Source: Casuarina equisetifolia (Eukaryota; Streptophyta; Magnoliopsida; Fagales; Casuarinaceae). From it: a DNA stretch of 64,000 nucleotides. The notes beneath the pieces are model-generated. The model saw nothing but the letters and a program-made list of their open reading frames with translations, had not been told where the DNA came from and searched no databases. Each line of letters begins with the position of its first letter. Position 1 is the stretch's first letter. Positions 13,501 to 24,004 of this stretch are shown here, piece by piece. The stretch is from contig CM052355.1 of the NCBI GenBank assembly GCA_028551475.1, positions 5,642,001-5,706,000 of the forward strand. Reading direction: 5' to 3'. The translations under genes and the position numbers were made by a program.

Positions 13501-14307
13501 ACAGCCCAATTTCCACATTATGGTTGTATATTACCCAGTACTATTTTCACTTATAAGGATCTTGTGGTCTTACAATACTCTAAATGTACCATTTCACTTC
13601 ATTACTCTTTATCTTTATTTATTTATTTATTTTTGTATTGCCCTTGCATATTGAAGAATATACTCTGGTGTTGTTGTCTTAATTACCGTTTCTTTTCTTA
13701 TAGTTTCTACCAGATTATTTTTTATTTCTATCCACCTTTATTCACGCCCGCTACTTGAGTAACAATTTTTTACACCTTTTCGTATCTCTTGGACATCAAG
13801 ATTGACTTTGCCTGCATCCTTATTTTTACGTTCACAAAATCTTGTACTCCATATGCTCGGTTGAAAATCAATAACAATGCCACTGATGTTATAAAGTGAC
13901 GGCCATCATCCTGCCCAAACCCTTCTCCTCTCTTTGAGTTTAGGACCTTTTTGTGTACAAATTTAGGACATTAAGCGCTAACACCATTGGAGTTTTTTTG
14001 ACAAGAGTACCTTTTCCTTGATGCAATCCTGCATAATGAGCATCTTGATATTTTGTAGAAACCTAGGTGTTGTGCTAGTTTTCTTCTGCGCTAATGATCA
14101 TGTTGTGATTTTTGTTCAGGAATATGCGTCTGGAAAGCAAAGAACAGTTCGATAGGGAATAACATTACAGTCATAACGGAGAGCCAGCCAACTAAACCCG
14201 AGCCTGATGTTCGCCCTCTCGACGTGGGACCTGGGAGGAGCTTCAGAAACTTCAGATTCGATGTCGCACCAATCTTGCGGGCAATGGACTCTGCTTTTTC
14301 CACTTGA
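7533..14307 (+). CDS. DCP2: mRNA-decapping enzyme subunit 2 (Nudix hydrolase)
   Basis: Catalytic subunit that removes the m7G cap from mRNA with DCP1 and VARICOSE in cytoplasmic P-bodies. Eight exons: 7533-7612, 8196-8347, 9166-9293, 10089-10184, 10793-10945, 12558-12661, 12750-12817, 14120-14307; 969 nt, 322 residues, every junction in phase and GT-AG. The order is the N-terminal regulatory domain ([23 protein letters not shown]), the Box A helix, then the Nudix box with the pattern G-x5-E-x7-REV-x-EE-x-G-F (GKKNKDE, then REVLEETGF), which is cut by intron 4. Box B follows ([21 protein letters not shown], then [11 protein letters not shown]). The C-terminus [14 protein letters not shown] ... 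AMDSAFST is the plant DCP2 tail. The linker before it is short compared with the Arabidopsis protein. Intron 5 is the largest after intron 7-like spacing (about 1.6 kb). Confidence 0.95.
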
Positions 14308-15119
14308 GGGCAAAGTTAACACACCTCTTTGTGAAGTGGTTTTAGGTTCACATAGCTGGCCCAGTAACCCACCATTTCACCTTTATCATCAAACAACTAG
14401 GATTGGATCGGTAGGTAGACCAGCTGTATATGTTTGTGTCAGATTTTCAGGTTTGGGTTATCATGTATATCCTGTATAGAAAGCCTTTTCTGTCTGAAGT
14501 ATTCTCTTCTGCATGTTCAGCTTTCTTATCAATAGAATTAGGAGACTTAGCATTGCTTCGAGTTTTCTGTTCATACTAGGGTAAGTTTACCTTGTACAGC
14601 AGTTTAGTTCTTTGGATGGTACTTTCTCAATTCGCAACTTTCTACAATGGCCCTCCGTCATTTGTTTCTTCTGATAATTAACCGCAAGTTCACTACATTG
14701 CTCGGTCTTTCTTTTACCCCTTGTAATTCAGCACGTCGAGACTCGGTTTAGCTCATAAAACCCATATTAATCGTAGCTTCTCATTAAGGAGAGATGAAAG
14801 TGCAATGTTATAAGTAAGAAAGATGAAAATTCGATTAAACAAGTAATTTCCTCGACTTGTGGTTGTAAATATGTGTACGGAGCATAAAAACTGAATAATT
14901 TAATTTTGCTGCCAAAGTGAATATGCCCGAACCAATCAGATCCACCCTGGACTTTAACACTCTATGTAGCCGATGAGTTCTGTTACACGTAGGCAAGCAA
15001 GCCATTGCCCAAAAAGAAATAACAAAAAAGAAAGAAAACCCCGAAACCCTAGCCCTTTAAAACCTCAGTGACAATCCTTATTACCATTTCCCTTTTTTCC
15101 TCACTTGCAGACGCCCACC
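14308..15119. other. Intergenic: DCP2 3' UTR and RPL12 promoter
   Basis: 812 bp between DCP2 stop and RPL12 start. The last 80 bp hold the telo-box and pyrimidine-rich leader of the ribosomal protein gene. Nothing else is recognised. Confidence 0.6.
15044..15051 (+). promoter_or_regulatory. Telo-box (AAACCCTA) upstream of RPL12
   Basis: An exact AAACCCTA lies 69 bp before the RPL12 start codon, in the context ccgAAACCCTAgccc. Telo-boxes near the start site are a known mark of plant translation-machinery genes and bind Myb-like telomere-repeat factors. Its distance from the ATG suggests it lies at or near the transcription start. Confidence 0.75.
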
Positions 15120-15620
15120 ATGCCGCCGAAGTTCGACCCCTCCCAAGTTGTGGACGTGTACGTCCGAGTGACTGGCGGCGAGGTCGGCGCGGCCAGTTCT
15201 CTTGCCCCGAAGATCGGGCCCCTGGGGCTCTCTCCGAAGAAGATCGGAGAGGACATAGCCAAGGAGACGGCTAAGGACTGGAAGGGCCTGCGTGTGACCG
15301 TGAAGCTGACGGTCCAGAACCGGCAAGCCAAGGTCTCGGTGGTGCCCTCCGCCGCCGCGCTGGTCATCAAGGCCCTCAAGGAGCCCGAGCGAGACCGCAA
15401 GAAGACGAAGAATATCAAACATAACGGTAACATCTCCCTTGACGACGTCATTGAGATCGCCAGGGTCATGCGGCCCCGCTCCATGGCCAAGGACCTCGGT
15501 GGCACTGTTAAGGAGATTCTCGGCACCTGTGTCTCCGTCGGCTGCACCGTCGACGGCAAGGACCCCAAGGATTTGCAGAGCGAGATCAGTGACGGTGATG
15601 TGGAAGTCCCCCTCGACTAA
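15120..15620 (+). CDS. RPL12: 60S ribosomal protein L12 (uL11), intronless
   Basis: Component of the 60S subunit that builds the GTPase-centre stalk base together with the P-stalk and the 28S rRNA thiostrepton loop. Single exon, 166 residues, the normal eukaryotic length. Visible family landmarks: MPPKFDPSQ start, [33 protein letters not shown], the basic [20 protein letters not shown], and the C-terminal domain [20 protein letters not shown] and [17 protein letters not shown]. The ATG context CCACCATGCC is good. The coding sequence is far richer in G+C than its surroundings, with C/G-ending codons typical of highly expressed plant ribosomal genes. An intron-free coding sequence is usual for plant RPL12. 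No lesion is seen, so it looks functional. Confidence 0.97.
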   Translation: MPPKFDPSQVVDVYVRVTGGEVGAASSLAPKIGPLGLSPKKIGEDIAKETAKDWKGLRVTVKLTVQNRQAKVSVVPSAAALVIKALKEPERDRKKTKNIKHNGNISLDDVIEIARVMRPRSMAKDLGGTVKEILGTCVSVGCTVDGKDPKDLQSEISDGDVEVPLD

Positions 15621-17219
15621 GGTTTGCTTTTTTATGGCGTTGTCAGGAGTTGAGAACGATTTTGGTTACGAGAAAACTCGACTGGAACTTTTGCTTCTTT
15701 CTTTTTAATTTCAGCATTTTATCTTTAGTTTTGAATCGCGGATTCAGTAGAAGGTTATATTTAAATCTCTTCGGGTTTAAAATTTTGGTTTTTGCAGTTT
15801 CTTTTGCTTATATGGTTTGCTCTTATGTTCAGTAATGTTGCATTAGGCATTGCTTATGCGAAATTACAATCCTTTGTATATTGGATTCATCATGGGAGTT
15901 AAAATATCAGAGTCGAATCATGTAATGGTGAACTTGGTAGGTTGTGTAACTTTTAACGAGCCCACTATTTGTGAAACCGTAGAACACAAGGAATAGTTAA
16001 CAGTTAATCAAGGAAGAAAAGAGTTGAGTTGATTGTTATGGTAGGAGATATGACTTATTCTTCAGTTTGAAAGCCTAATACTGTGACATGAGCCAACTTT
16101 TTGGATATATCTAGACACGAAATTCGGAAGGATTTACAATTTCTACTCCTCGATATCCAGATTTGAGCTTTATCGAGTATGTGCGTGTGGTTTGGCACCT
16201 AGTATTTTCTAAAGGCTCAAGAGTTTGATGCAACAACTGATAAGCAAAAGACTAATGGATGGGTAGATGTTACCAGGTATGAAAGGGGTCAATAATCCAT
16301 TGTTTCAATGTGACTGTAAGTTCTATGACTGGATTTGATGTGTAGTAGGGTTGCATTTTTAGTTTTAAGCATGATTTTTGAGTGATCAAAGATGCTTTCG
16401 CACATTTTATGCACTTTATTTAAACGCATCCCTAACTGGCCAAAGTACTCCCTTTATTTGGTTCCTATTGATTAGGGTGGGAAGAACTAATTCTAGTGAA
16501 GAAGAATACCAGCACATAATTGATACTATACGTTGTTGTCATTTTCAGATGAAGAAGAAAATCAGTCATCTGTCGTGTCATTCAGATATGTTTGTTTTTT
16601 CAACATAATGCTTGGGACTAGTCAAGTCGAATTCTGCTTCTTGGGTTTTCTATATTGGCTAAGGGACTGTTTTTTAGTCACTTCGCAGACTAGTGCATTT
16701 ACACCAACGTAATGCCATGATGGTTAATCTTTTGCCTTTATTTTGTCTCTCAAGAAAAGCCTATTAAAAAGGAGAGTTAAAAGTGCTTTAAGAGGTGGAG
16801 AGACGTATCGTTTCCTAAGTCGTCCTTTGTCTTTAGAAGTCTAGGTTCTTGTAATTCTAGTTTGTGGTGGAAATGATAAAATAAAAGTAGAGCTCTAATC
16901 TATGTTGTTGCTACAACCCAAGCACAGAGTGATAACTAATTATCTTAAACCCTTCATTTCCTTATAATATGAAAATAATGGTTTCAATATTCTGAACTGA
17001 ATGTTTTTAATATTTGAAATTATAGCTATGGGAAATTATGATGTTTAGAATGCGACATGGAGTCGAAATATGGGGGAAATATTATCTAGTCAGGCATCGT
17101 AGGTTGGATAATATGACTATTGAATATTGGATTCGGCTCTTGATAGCTCTTAATTATCAGTCTCTTTCATTATCTCCCCTGTGACCAGTTTGCATTCCAT
17201 TAGTCTTCCATATAACTGC

Positions 17220-17530
17220 GCGACGCATTGGCATGAATTCTCCTTGTCACTGTGAAAAGCTCCTTCTTGGCTATGTTTTTCTTTATATCTGATGGCGATT
17301 TTGTCTTTTCCTCAATCGCTTGACACTGTCTGGTACCCCTCTTTTAAGGCATTATACTGAAGATATATGACATCGCATACTGAAATATCAGCTACAAGTA
17401 CCTTTCCATTTTCGCATCGTTTTCGTGCACGTATGCGCTCTTGTCTGACCTTTAGTTGGGGGCTGTTCATTATTGATGTAGAATGTACATGTACAAATGC
17501 TTATTATTGAGCTGTTCATTTTCTGGTCTA
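17220..17530 (+). repeat. Segmental duplication block, copy A (partner 25718-26015)
   Basis: Long collinear similarity by eye: TGTGAAAAGCTCCTT, TTGGCTATGTTTTTCTTT, TTTAAGGCATTATMCTGAAG, TGAAATATCAGCTAC and GGGCTGTTCATTATTGA occur in the same order and spacing in both blocks. Both lie upstream of a PIP2 copy in the same orientation, so they mark an old duplication of the aquaporin locus. Confidence 0.8.
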
Positions 17531-17661
17531 TTTTATTTTGAACTCACATAAGTGTCAAATTTGAAACAAAAAGGTTTTGTACTTTTAAGTTCCCCACTAA
17601 TTTAGGTGCTTCTTAAAATTTTTTATTTTGTTAATTCATTTTCATGTATGCATTTACTGTC

Positions 17662-17933
17662 GAACTCTTGACTTAATGATCGTTAGTTCTTGCTAGCTTA
17701 TTATTGAGTCAATAGACCTTATGACTTTGTTTTGGAAATAAGAGGGGGAAGATTTAAGAAATTAATCGGGGTTGGGAAATGGACCTAAACTGATTGAGAG
17801 TGGTTAGCGTTGAACTCTTGACTTAGTGATTTGTGGTTAATGCTAGCTTATTATTGAGTCAGAAGACCTTATGACTTTGTTTTGGAAGTAAGAGGGGGAA
17901 ATTTAAGAAATTTATCGGGTTGGGAGAGTGGAC
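17662..17933 (+). repeat. Two-copy direct repeat, about 122 bp each, period 150
   Basis: Copies at 17662-17784 and 17812-17933 share GAACTCTTGACTTA, TGCTAGCTTATTATTGAGTC, GACCTTATGACTTTGTTTTG and AAGAGGGGGAA in order, separated by 27 bp of unmatched sequence. No coding capacity is seen. Confidence 0.85.
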
Positions 17934-18634
17934 GGCGGTGTCGGTAGGGTCGTCAAAAGTTATCAACGTGAGTCTTATGAACTAATAACGTGAGGTCATC
18001 GATTATTCACTGAGTGAGCAACCGATGAGCTTAGATTTTAGGGCCGACAGGCAAGCCGTATTCACTTTTGGGTCATGCAAAATAGACTAGAAGTCCAGTT
18101 CTTGGGACACAAACTTTTCTCAAGAAAGGCATTTGTGGTTGGCAATAGGCTCAACTGAAGAACCATCTAACAATTTTACTGTCAAAGAGATGGTTTCTTT
18201 GTTGACTCTCCATAATCTACATGAAGCACCCGGCTCATCCACTGACAAAAGACCTAAGGACTAAACTCATGGAGACGGTGGAGACGGGTGGACTCTATTT
18301 ACCAACTTGTTTGACTTGGATAATATTGTAGAAGTTGCATAAGACTCGTCTTTTGAAATTATGTAACGAAGTCTTGAGCTCAATCTCTTTTCTTTTATTA
18401 TAAATACGTAAGAGCTAGACATTATGTGTGTAAGAAAAATTGACCGAAAAGTCTTATTTTGCCATCATCTGTAGCTATTATATTCTTAAATTTCTTCTCT
18501 ATCATATAAACCCCCCCGCAAGCCCTCATACTCGCAAAGCTTCCTTTCAGACCACAGCTTTCTCTTTCTCGCTTGTCAGCCTTTGCTCTCTCTCTCTCTT
18601 GCTTGTATTCTTTCTCTGTTTTCTTTTGAATTTC

Positions 18635-19700
18635 ACGGCCCAAGACGGGGGAGGTGGCTGACCATGGCTCTGTCTCGGGCAAAAATTACCACAACCCACC
18701 TCCAGCACTGTTCTCCAATGCCAAGGAGATCACAAAGTGATCCTTTTACAGGGCTTGATAACTGATTTTATAACCACTCAGCTCTTGCTGCATGTAACGG
18801 TGCTCGCGTTGATAGGGTACAAGAGACATACTGACCCTCTCCTGAATAACAACTCTGATGTCGCCTGTGCGGGGGTTGGGATTCTAGGGATCATGTGGGC
18901 AGTCGGTGGCATGATTTCGTTCTTGTTTACTGCATTGCTGGGATTTTAGGTGCCTTTTCTCTTGCTCTCCTTTGTTACCATTTTATCTCTGTTGGTTGTT
19001 ATGTTTGTGTAAAAATATATGTTTGCTTCAATGCAAAACTTTTTTCCATGTATATTTCACATAGGGTTGTTTTTGTTAGATTCTTCTTTATGTTATTCTT
19101 CATTAAGCCTGTTCTCCTCTGTGCATAATGTTTCAGTTATTTCACAATGTGAGGGATGCTTAGGCTCGTCAAACATTTTCTTTTTTAACTCAAAGAGGAA
19201 CGGTACAAATTTTATTAATATTTAAAGCTAAACATAACAATATTAAGAACTTAGGACACGGCACAATACACGATATCGCTCCACATAGGGGTAAAGAAAA
19301 AGACAGGTAATCCTAGTATAACTAAGTGATTGGCCAACCTAAAACAAAAATGAAAAAATAGGCAAAATATAGACTTAACCGATGCAAACAGATAAGAAAA
19401 GCCAACAAAAGAAAAATACAACATGGGCAGGCTATCAAACTTTGTTTAGTTTCTGTTTTCTTTAACGTCTATTATTTCTCACACAGGAGGCTACATTAAC
19501 CCGGCAGTGACGTTTGGGCTGTTCTTGCGGGCCGTGTCATACATGGTAGCTCAGTGCTCGGGTGCCATTTGTAGCGTTGGGCTCTTCAAGGCCTTTAACA
19601 AGGCTTCCCACGACAGGTACGGAGGTGGACTTTCGTGCTTGTGTACTACGTATTCTCCGTCTCTGACCGCAACAGGATTGCCAGAGATTCTCATGTTCCG
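18635..19700 (+). pseudogene. PIP2 aquaporin pseudogene 1 (exons 1-2 only)
   Basis: Copy of the first two exons of the PIP2 gene at 29687. Exon 1 spans 18635-18949 and exon 2 19487-19700, with the shared leader upstream. Lesions: the start codon is ACG (18635-18637); frameshifts lie within the first 20 codons; stops interrupt the helix-1 region; the exon-1 donor follows TTTTAG. Exon 2 lacks 21 bp corresponding to ARKVSLV and 61 bp after the YGGG codons, which shifts the frame. The first NPA motif (INPAVTFG) is still readable. Exons 3-4 are absent: I see no similarity after 19700. Intron 1 carries a probable LINE fragment. It cannot encode a channel. Confidence 0.9.
19175..19434 (-). mobile_element. 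Probable 5'-truncated LINE fragment in intron of PIP2 pseudogene 1
   Basis: 260 bp absent from the matching intron of the intact PIP2 gene, flanked by TCAAAC on both sides (19169-19174 and 19435-19440). Read on the minus strand it ends with ATTAATAAAATTTGTACCG, then TTTGAGTTAAAAAAG, resembling the 3' UTR and A-rich tail of plant L1-like LINEs. No ORF remains. LINE identity is inferred from the tail; the insertion itself is better supported. Confidence 0.6.
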
Positions 19701-20149
19701 GTACGCCCTTTATAATACTCCGACCAAAATCTTTCCTCTCTTCGCTTGCTTACCTCGTTTTCACTAAAATTATGGAGTTTTGAACAATGGCGGTCTCGTT
19801 TCTTCAACGAATGAAAAATGTTCTCTATTTGCTTTTCAAAAGATACCCGGTGTACAATTAACTTATTTCCCAGTCTACTCTTAACAATCTCAACCCATCC
19901 TAGACACTATGGAGTAGTGATGTGAGAGATACAAGCATAGGTGTCCCTGTTCTACATTCTTCTGCTCCTTATGATAAGAAAAAGAGGTCCGACTCCAGTT
20001 GCTCTCCCGCAACGGCAAGCTACCTCACCAACGAAACTCCGCGCATCCCAGCTCCCGCTATTTATCATATTCTTCCACTTTCAAAACTTCCTTACGCGCT
20101 CATCGGTTTCTGTTCTCTCTGTTGCTTGTTTTCTTTCTCTGTGATATTT

Positions 20150-20408
20150 TTGGCCAAGGACGAACATGTGGCAGAACATGGCTCTTTCTCGGGCAAGGAC
20201 AACCCCAACTCACCTCCAGCATCGCTTTTTGACGCTGTGATCTAGATCACGAAGTGGTCCTTCTACAGGACGTTTATACCACTCTGCTCTTACGTCAGTA
20301 ACGGCGGTCACGGGAATAGGATAAAAGAGACAGATGCTCTTGTGAATAACAGCCCTGCCACCGCCTGTGCTGAGATTGGGATTCTTGGGTGGGCGTCCGG
20401 TGGCATGA
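20150..20408 (+). pseudogene. PIP2 aquaporin pseudogene 2 (exon 1 fragment)
   Basis: Collinear with PIP2 exon 1: [17 protein letters not shown] is readable from a TTG where the ATG should be (20150), then the frame stops at GTGATCTAG, and later parts lie in shifted frames. About 150 bp of upstream leader (TTTATCATATTCTTCC, then TTTCTCTGTG) also match. The similarity ends near GGCATGACC at 20408, before the exon-1 donor. It faces pseudogene 3 across about 545 bp. Confidence 0.88.
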
Positions 20409-20953
20409 CCGAGTTAATGTGACCTGCATGAGAAATAAAAGACGAAGGTAAACAGAAGCCGAACAAAATTAGCAGCTCAAAAAACTTTCTCAAGAAAGAT
20501 TCCTCGTCGAATGAATATATTGATATTGCAAAATTTGGCCCTCAAATTTTGAAGAAATTTTCGAATCTAGTACTTTTTTTAAAAAAAAAAAAATGTTCAT
20601 CCTTAAACCAAGTTTGATGAGCCTAAGCTCACTGTGGGGAGACGGGGAGGATTAAGAAGAAAGATAAACAATTAATACACGAAAGCTCCACAATATGCTA
20701 ATGAAAATATGAACAAGGATGTAGACCGAGACATTAAGGGAATAACTGTAATGAAAACTTGATCAGCTTAACGTCTTCACTTTTTGGAATAATTAAAACA
20801 TCATATAAAAAGAAAAACAGACCTAATGAAGAAACGCAAAAAGAAAAATGTACCGAAAACTGTTTTGTATAGAAGCAAACATATGTGGAACACAAGTAGG
20901 AACAGTTAAGAAAAAAAAAAGGTGGTAACGAAGGAAAGCGAGAGAAAAGACAC

Positions 20954-21256
20954 CTGAAATTCCAGTAGTGCAAAGACCATGCCACTGAACGCCCATGGAA
21001 TCTGTAGAATCTCAACCCCAGTACGGGCGGCATCAGGGCTGTTATTTACGAGAGGGTCAGTCTGTCTCTTATATCCTACCACCGTGAACGTCGTTACATA
21101 AAGTAAGACCAGAGCAGTATAAACTCAGGTACCAAAGCCATGTAAGAAGAACCACTTCGTGGTCTTCACAGCACCAAAGAGCGGTGCTGGAAGTGGGTTG
21201 GGGTTGTCGTTGCTCGACAAAGAGTCATGTTCTGCCACCTTCCCGTTCTTGGCCAT
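20954..21256 (-). pseudogene. PIP2 aquaporin pseudogene 3 (inverted, exon 1 only)
   Basis: Minus-strand copy of PIP2 exon 1 with an intact ATG at 21256. It reads MAKNGKVAEHDSLSSNDN, then frameshifts after about residue 33 and stops. Homology can be followed to the donor-like ATTTCAG|GTGTC at 20954. Its upstream DNA (21260-21612 on the minus strand) resembles the intact PIP2 promoter: a T-tract and CT-rich leader, an AAATACCCCCACACG box, and a distal block shared with 28860-28960. No exon 2 follows. Confidence 0.88.
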
Positions 21257-21479
21257 AACACTCAAAATAACACAGAGAAAAAAAAAAAAAAAAAAAAAAA
21301 GCGAGAGAGAGAGCAAAGGCTGATGAGCGAGAAAGAGAAGCTTTGGTCCGCAAGGAAGCTTTGGGAGTGGAAGAATATGAGGGCTTGCGGGTGAGAGAGC
21401 AAAGGCGTGTGGGGGTATTTAAATGCGAGAGCGTCACAGTCCATCGGTGGTCCTTCGTCTCTCCTCACCCCTTCACGCT

Positions 21480-21612
21480 TTTTTCCTCCCATTTTCGCCG
21501 GACCCTGCCTTTCGGTCCGAGAACTGGTGACTTCGGATGGCGTGGCGGCCAAGCTGTGGAACGTTGGGAAGTGGGCCCGAAGAAGTTCATAGCGCACTTA
21601 TTTGGATGACGT
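21480..21612 (-). promoter_or_regulatory. Distal promoter block shared with intact PIP2 (inverted copy of 28855-28960)
   Basis: Read on the minus strand, this block contains ATGACGTCATCCAAATAAGTG, GGGCCCACTTC, CAACGTT-CACAGCT and CACCAGTTCTCGGAC in the same order as 28855-28960 upstream of the intact PIP2. It includes a TGACGTCA palindrome (bZIP/CRE-like core); the intact gene has the related AGACGTCATCC at the matching place. This much conservation suggests either a recent copy or a functional element. Confidence 0.65.
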
Positions 21613-22372
21613 CATTGTACGAGCTATTATCTTCCCAGTTCTTTATAAGTTAAAGACATAAATTTACATTTAAAATCTTATGTATAATTTTTTTTCAAGC
21701 AAGCAATACACAAAAGGTATTTTTAATTTTATATCTTATCTTCTTTTTACTTCGTGACAGAGGAGACGGCATTAAACAAAAGTGGTGAAGATTGTCCACT
21801 CAACTTACCTAAAGTTTAAAGGAGTATGAAAGGAGTAACTCGTGTGGGTAAAATAGCAGGAGAATTGGTATTTTATAATGATATTATGTAGCGAACGGGG
21901 TTGAAAGAGAAATTGAATTGGAGCGGGGTGAGATGGCGAGGAAAGCAACAAAAGCCAATCCTACCAATTTCCTACCCATTCTTCCCTTGGTAAATATAAA
22001 ACAAACTTCCATCGTACCAACATGACATAAGCAATCATGATTCATAGTTAAAAGGAAAAACAAGAATAATATCTGTAGGGCCCATGGACATCAGAAGCGG
22101 GTGATGTGCAGGACAGTTTCACGAGACGCGCGAACCTCCATCATATACGAAAGCCAATCAATCGTATCATTTTTTAATTTATACAAAAAGGACAAAGTTC
22201 AGGACAAACAAACATTGGTTCCTCCACGGCCATTAAGATTAAAAATTCTTCTTCGACAATAATTGCCATAATAAACTTCTATATTCAGAACTTTCATAAT
22301 TCTCCTCGATACAAAAGCCATTTTCCTATATCGTTTGTCTCCTTATACAAAAGAACAAAGTTCATAAATACG

Positions 22373-22424
<52 letters not shown>

Positions 22425-24004
22425 GATTCTCTCTAACAAAAAAAAAAAAAAAAGAGACATATCATACTTGAGAAAAGACATGATGGTCATAGTGTGCTCT
22501 AAACGCACTTTTAACTTAACATGGATTAACACCAGGTTTGATTAGAGCGAAATTCCTGAATTAATTCATTTTTCGGGCCTCGTTAAAACCAAGCAAGAAA
22601 TAGAAGTTCCTTTTTAATAACAAGATATTAGAAAGGTTATTGTCTTCTTAAATTCAGATCATAAAAGAAATGATGATATCGTTATATATATGGTTTCAAA
22701 ATAAATTTAAAGATTCAATTCAAAGCTGGTTTATAAACTGAATGGCTATTCTTTTAAAACTTCATTTTTGTTAAGATTACTAATATGAACACGCATTATG
22801 GAGTTACAAAGAAAAGGGACTTACTTACAAGGGCAAAGGCGGCCCATGCATTATGGAGTTGGAGGAAAGAAGGGACCCACGCACCGTGCAGTTGCGATCA
22901 AGTAGCGGCAGTTTGTGACAAGCTACAAGGGGGAAAAAGGGTTTACCCCTTTAGGGGAAAAAAAAAGAAGTCAATTTTCATTAAAGATGTGACAGGGGCT
23001 TCTCTCTGATTGTCCATGAACAACTTTTGCATCTTTATCAGGTTGAGCGAAGGTAACAATCTTAATGGATTTTTGCATTAAAAAATTCAAGAGGCATTAA
23101 TGCTTTCGCCAATTTTGATGTTTTTAATGTGTTTATGTATTACAATCAACTGACAACTAATTTTCATATACTCTATGGAAAGGGTCTTAAGAATTAAGGC
23201 TTCTTCTTTTTCCTACTTGCTCCAGGTAGATTGGGCGCTCATTGTACAATAAATATAATTAACCTCGGGTTGAAACAAGTTTGGGAGAAATAATTGAACA
23301 CCATGCCATTTTCAACAATATTCTTATCTGACAATGGTTAACATTGTGAATCATACCCACTGATACTTTAGTAGTCTAATGAATCAACTAAACCTTGTTT
23401 TTGGTTTTTATGAATATTAACTATTCTCCCTAAATTGCAACTTAGCAACACGATTCATAGCATGAAATGAACAGGGGGGGTCCGCCATCTATGCATAAAA
23501 AATTATAACCATGACTATGTAAACTAGACCATCAATCCTTACCAAATTGACAAAATTGTAAGAACCATGTTCTTCTTATTCTCATTTTAATTTTCTAGAG
23601 AAATATTAGCCAAAAAAGGAAAAAGTGGATGATGGTCGGTTTTGTAATCAAGTATAGTAAGAAAGTAATAAAATATCTAACAATTATTTTATAAAAAAAG
23701 CTTTTCATACTTCCTTATACATATAATTCAAGAAAATAAGTGACTTTTTTTATAAAAGAAAAAGATCTAAAAGGAAGAAACATATAACCACATGATTATT
23801 GCAATAAGCATTTTAAAACAAAGAAGTTTGAGTGTATTCAGCTATATCATGACAAGGAATAATGCTAGGAATATTACAAGGATTATTACAAACTATAAGT
23901 TTCAGCCTCCTTATAACTTGAAAGTCTAATTGTAGATTTGTATCATATAATTTTGTCAAACACTTGCATACAACTTTTTGTTGGTGTTCTGATATTATTT
24001 TTAT
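21613..24004. other. Intergenic, AT-rich, no gene seen
   Basis: The only definite structure is a (GA)n microsatellite at 22377-22421 followed by an A-tract. Short ORFs show no recognisable family. Confidence 0.6.
22377..22421 (+). repeat. (GA)n microsatellite
   Basis: About 22 uninterrupted GA units, then GGAGGATT. Confidence 0.97.

Larger units (their letters stand above)
15621..18634. other. Intergenic region with local and segmental repeats
   Basis: Three kb without a supported gene. It holds the RPL12 3' UTR, a 150-bp-period direct repeat (17662-17933) and a block (17220-17530) shared with 25718-26015. Just before 18635 lies a degenerate PIP2 promoter: ATATAAACCCCCCCGCAAG at about 18506 and a CT-rich leader. 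Confidence 0.6.

Noticed and set aside
15090..15111. Splice acceptor-like TTTTTTCCTCACTTGCAG just before the RPL12 ATG
   Set aside because: It could end a 5' UTR intron, but no donor fits between the telo-box and this point and none was secure further upstream.
22930..22975. Possible tRNA or short RNA gene in GC-richer patch at 22.8-23.0 kb
   Set aside because: No cloverleaf or B box (GGTTCGANNCC) could be found.
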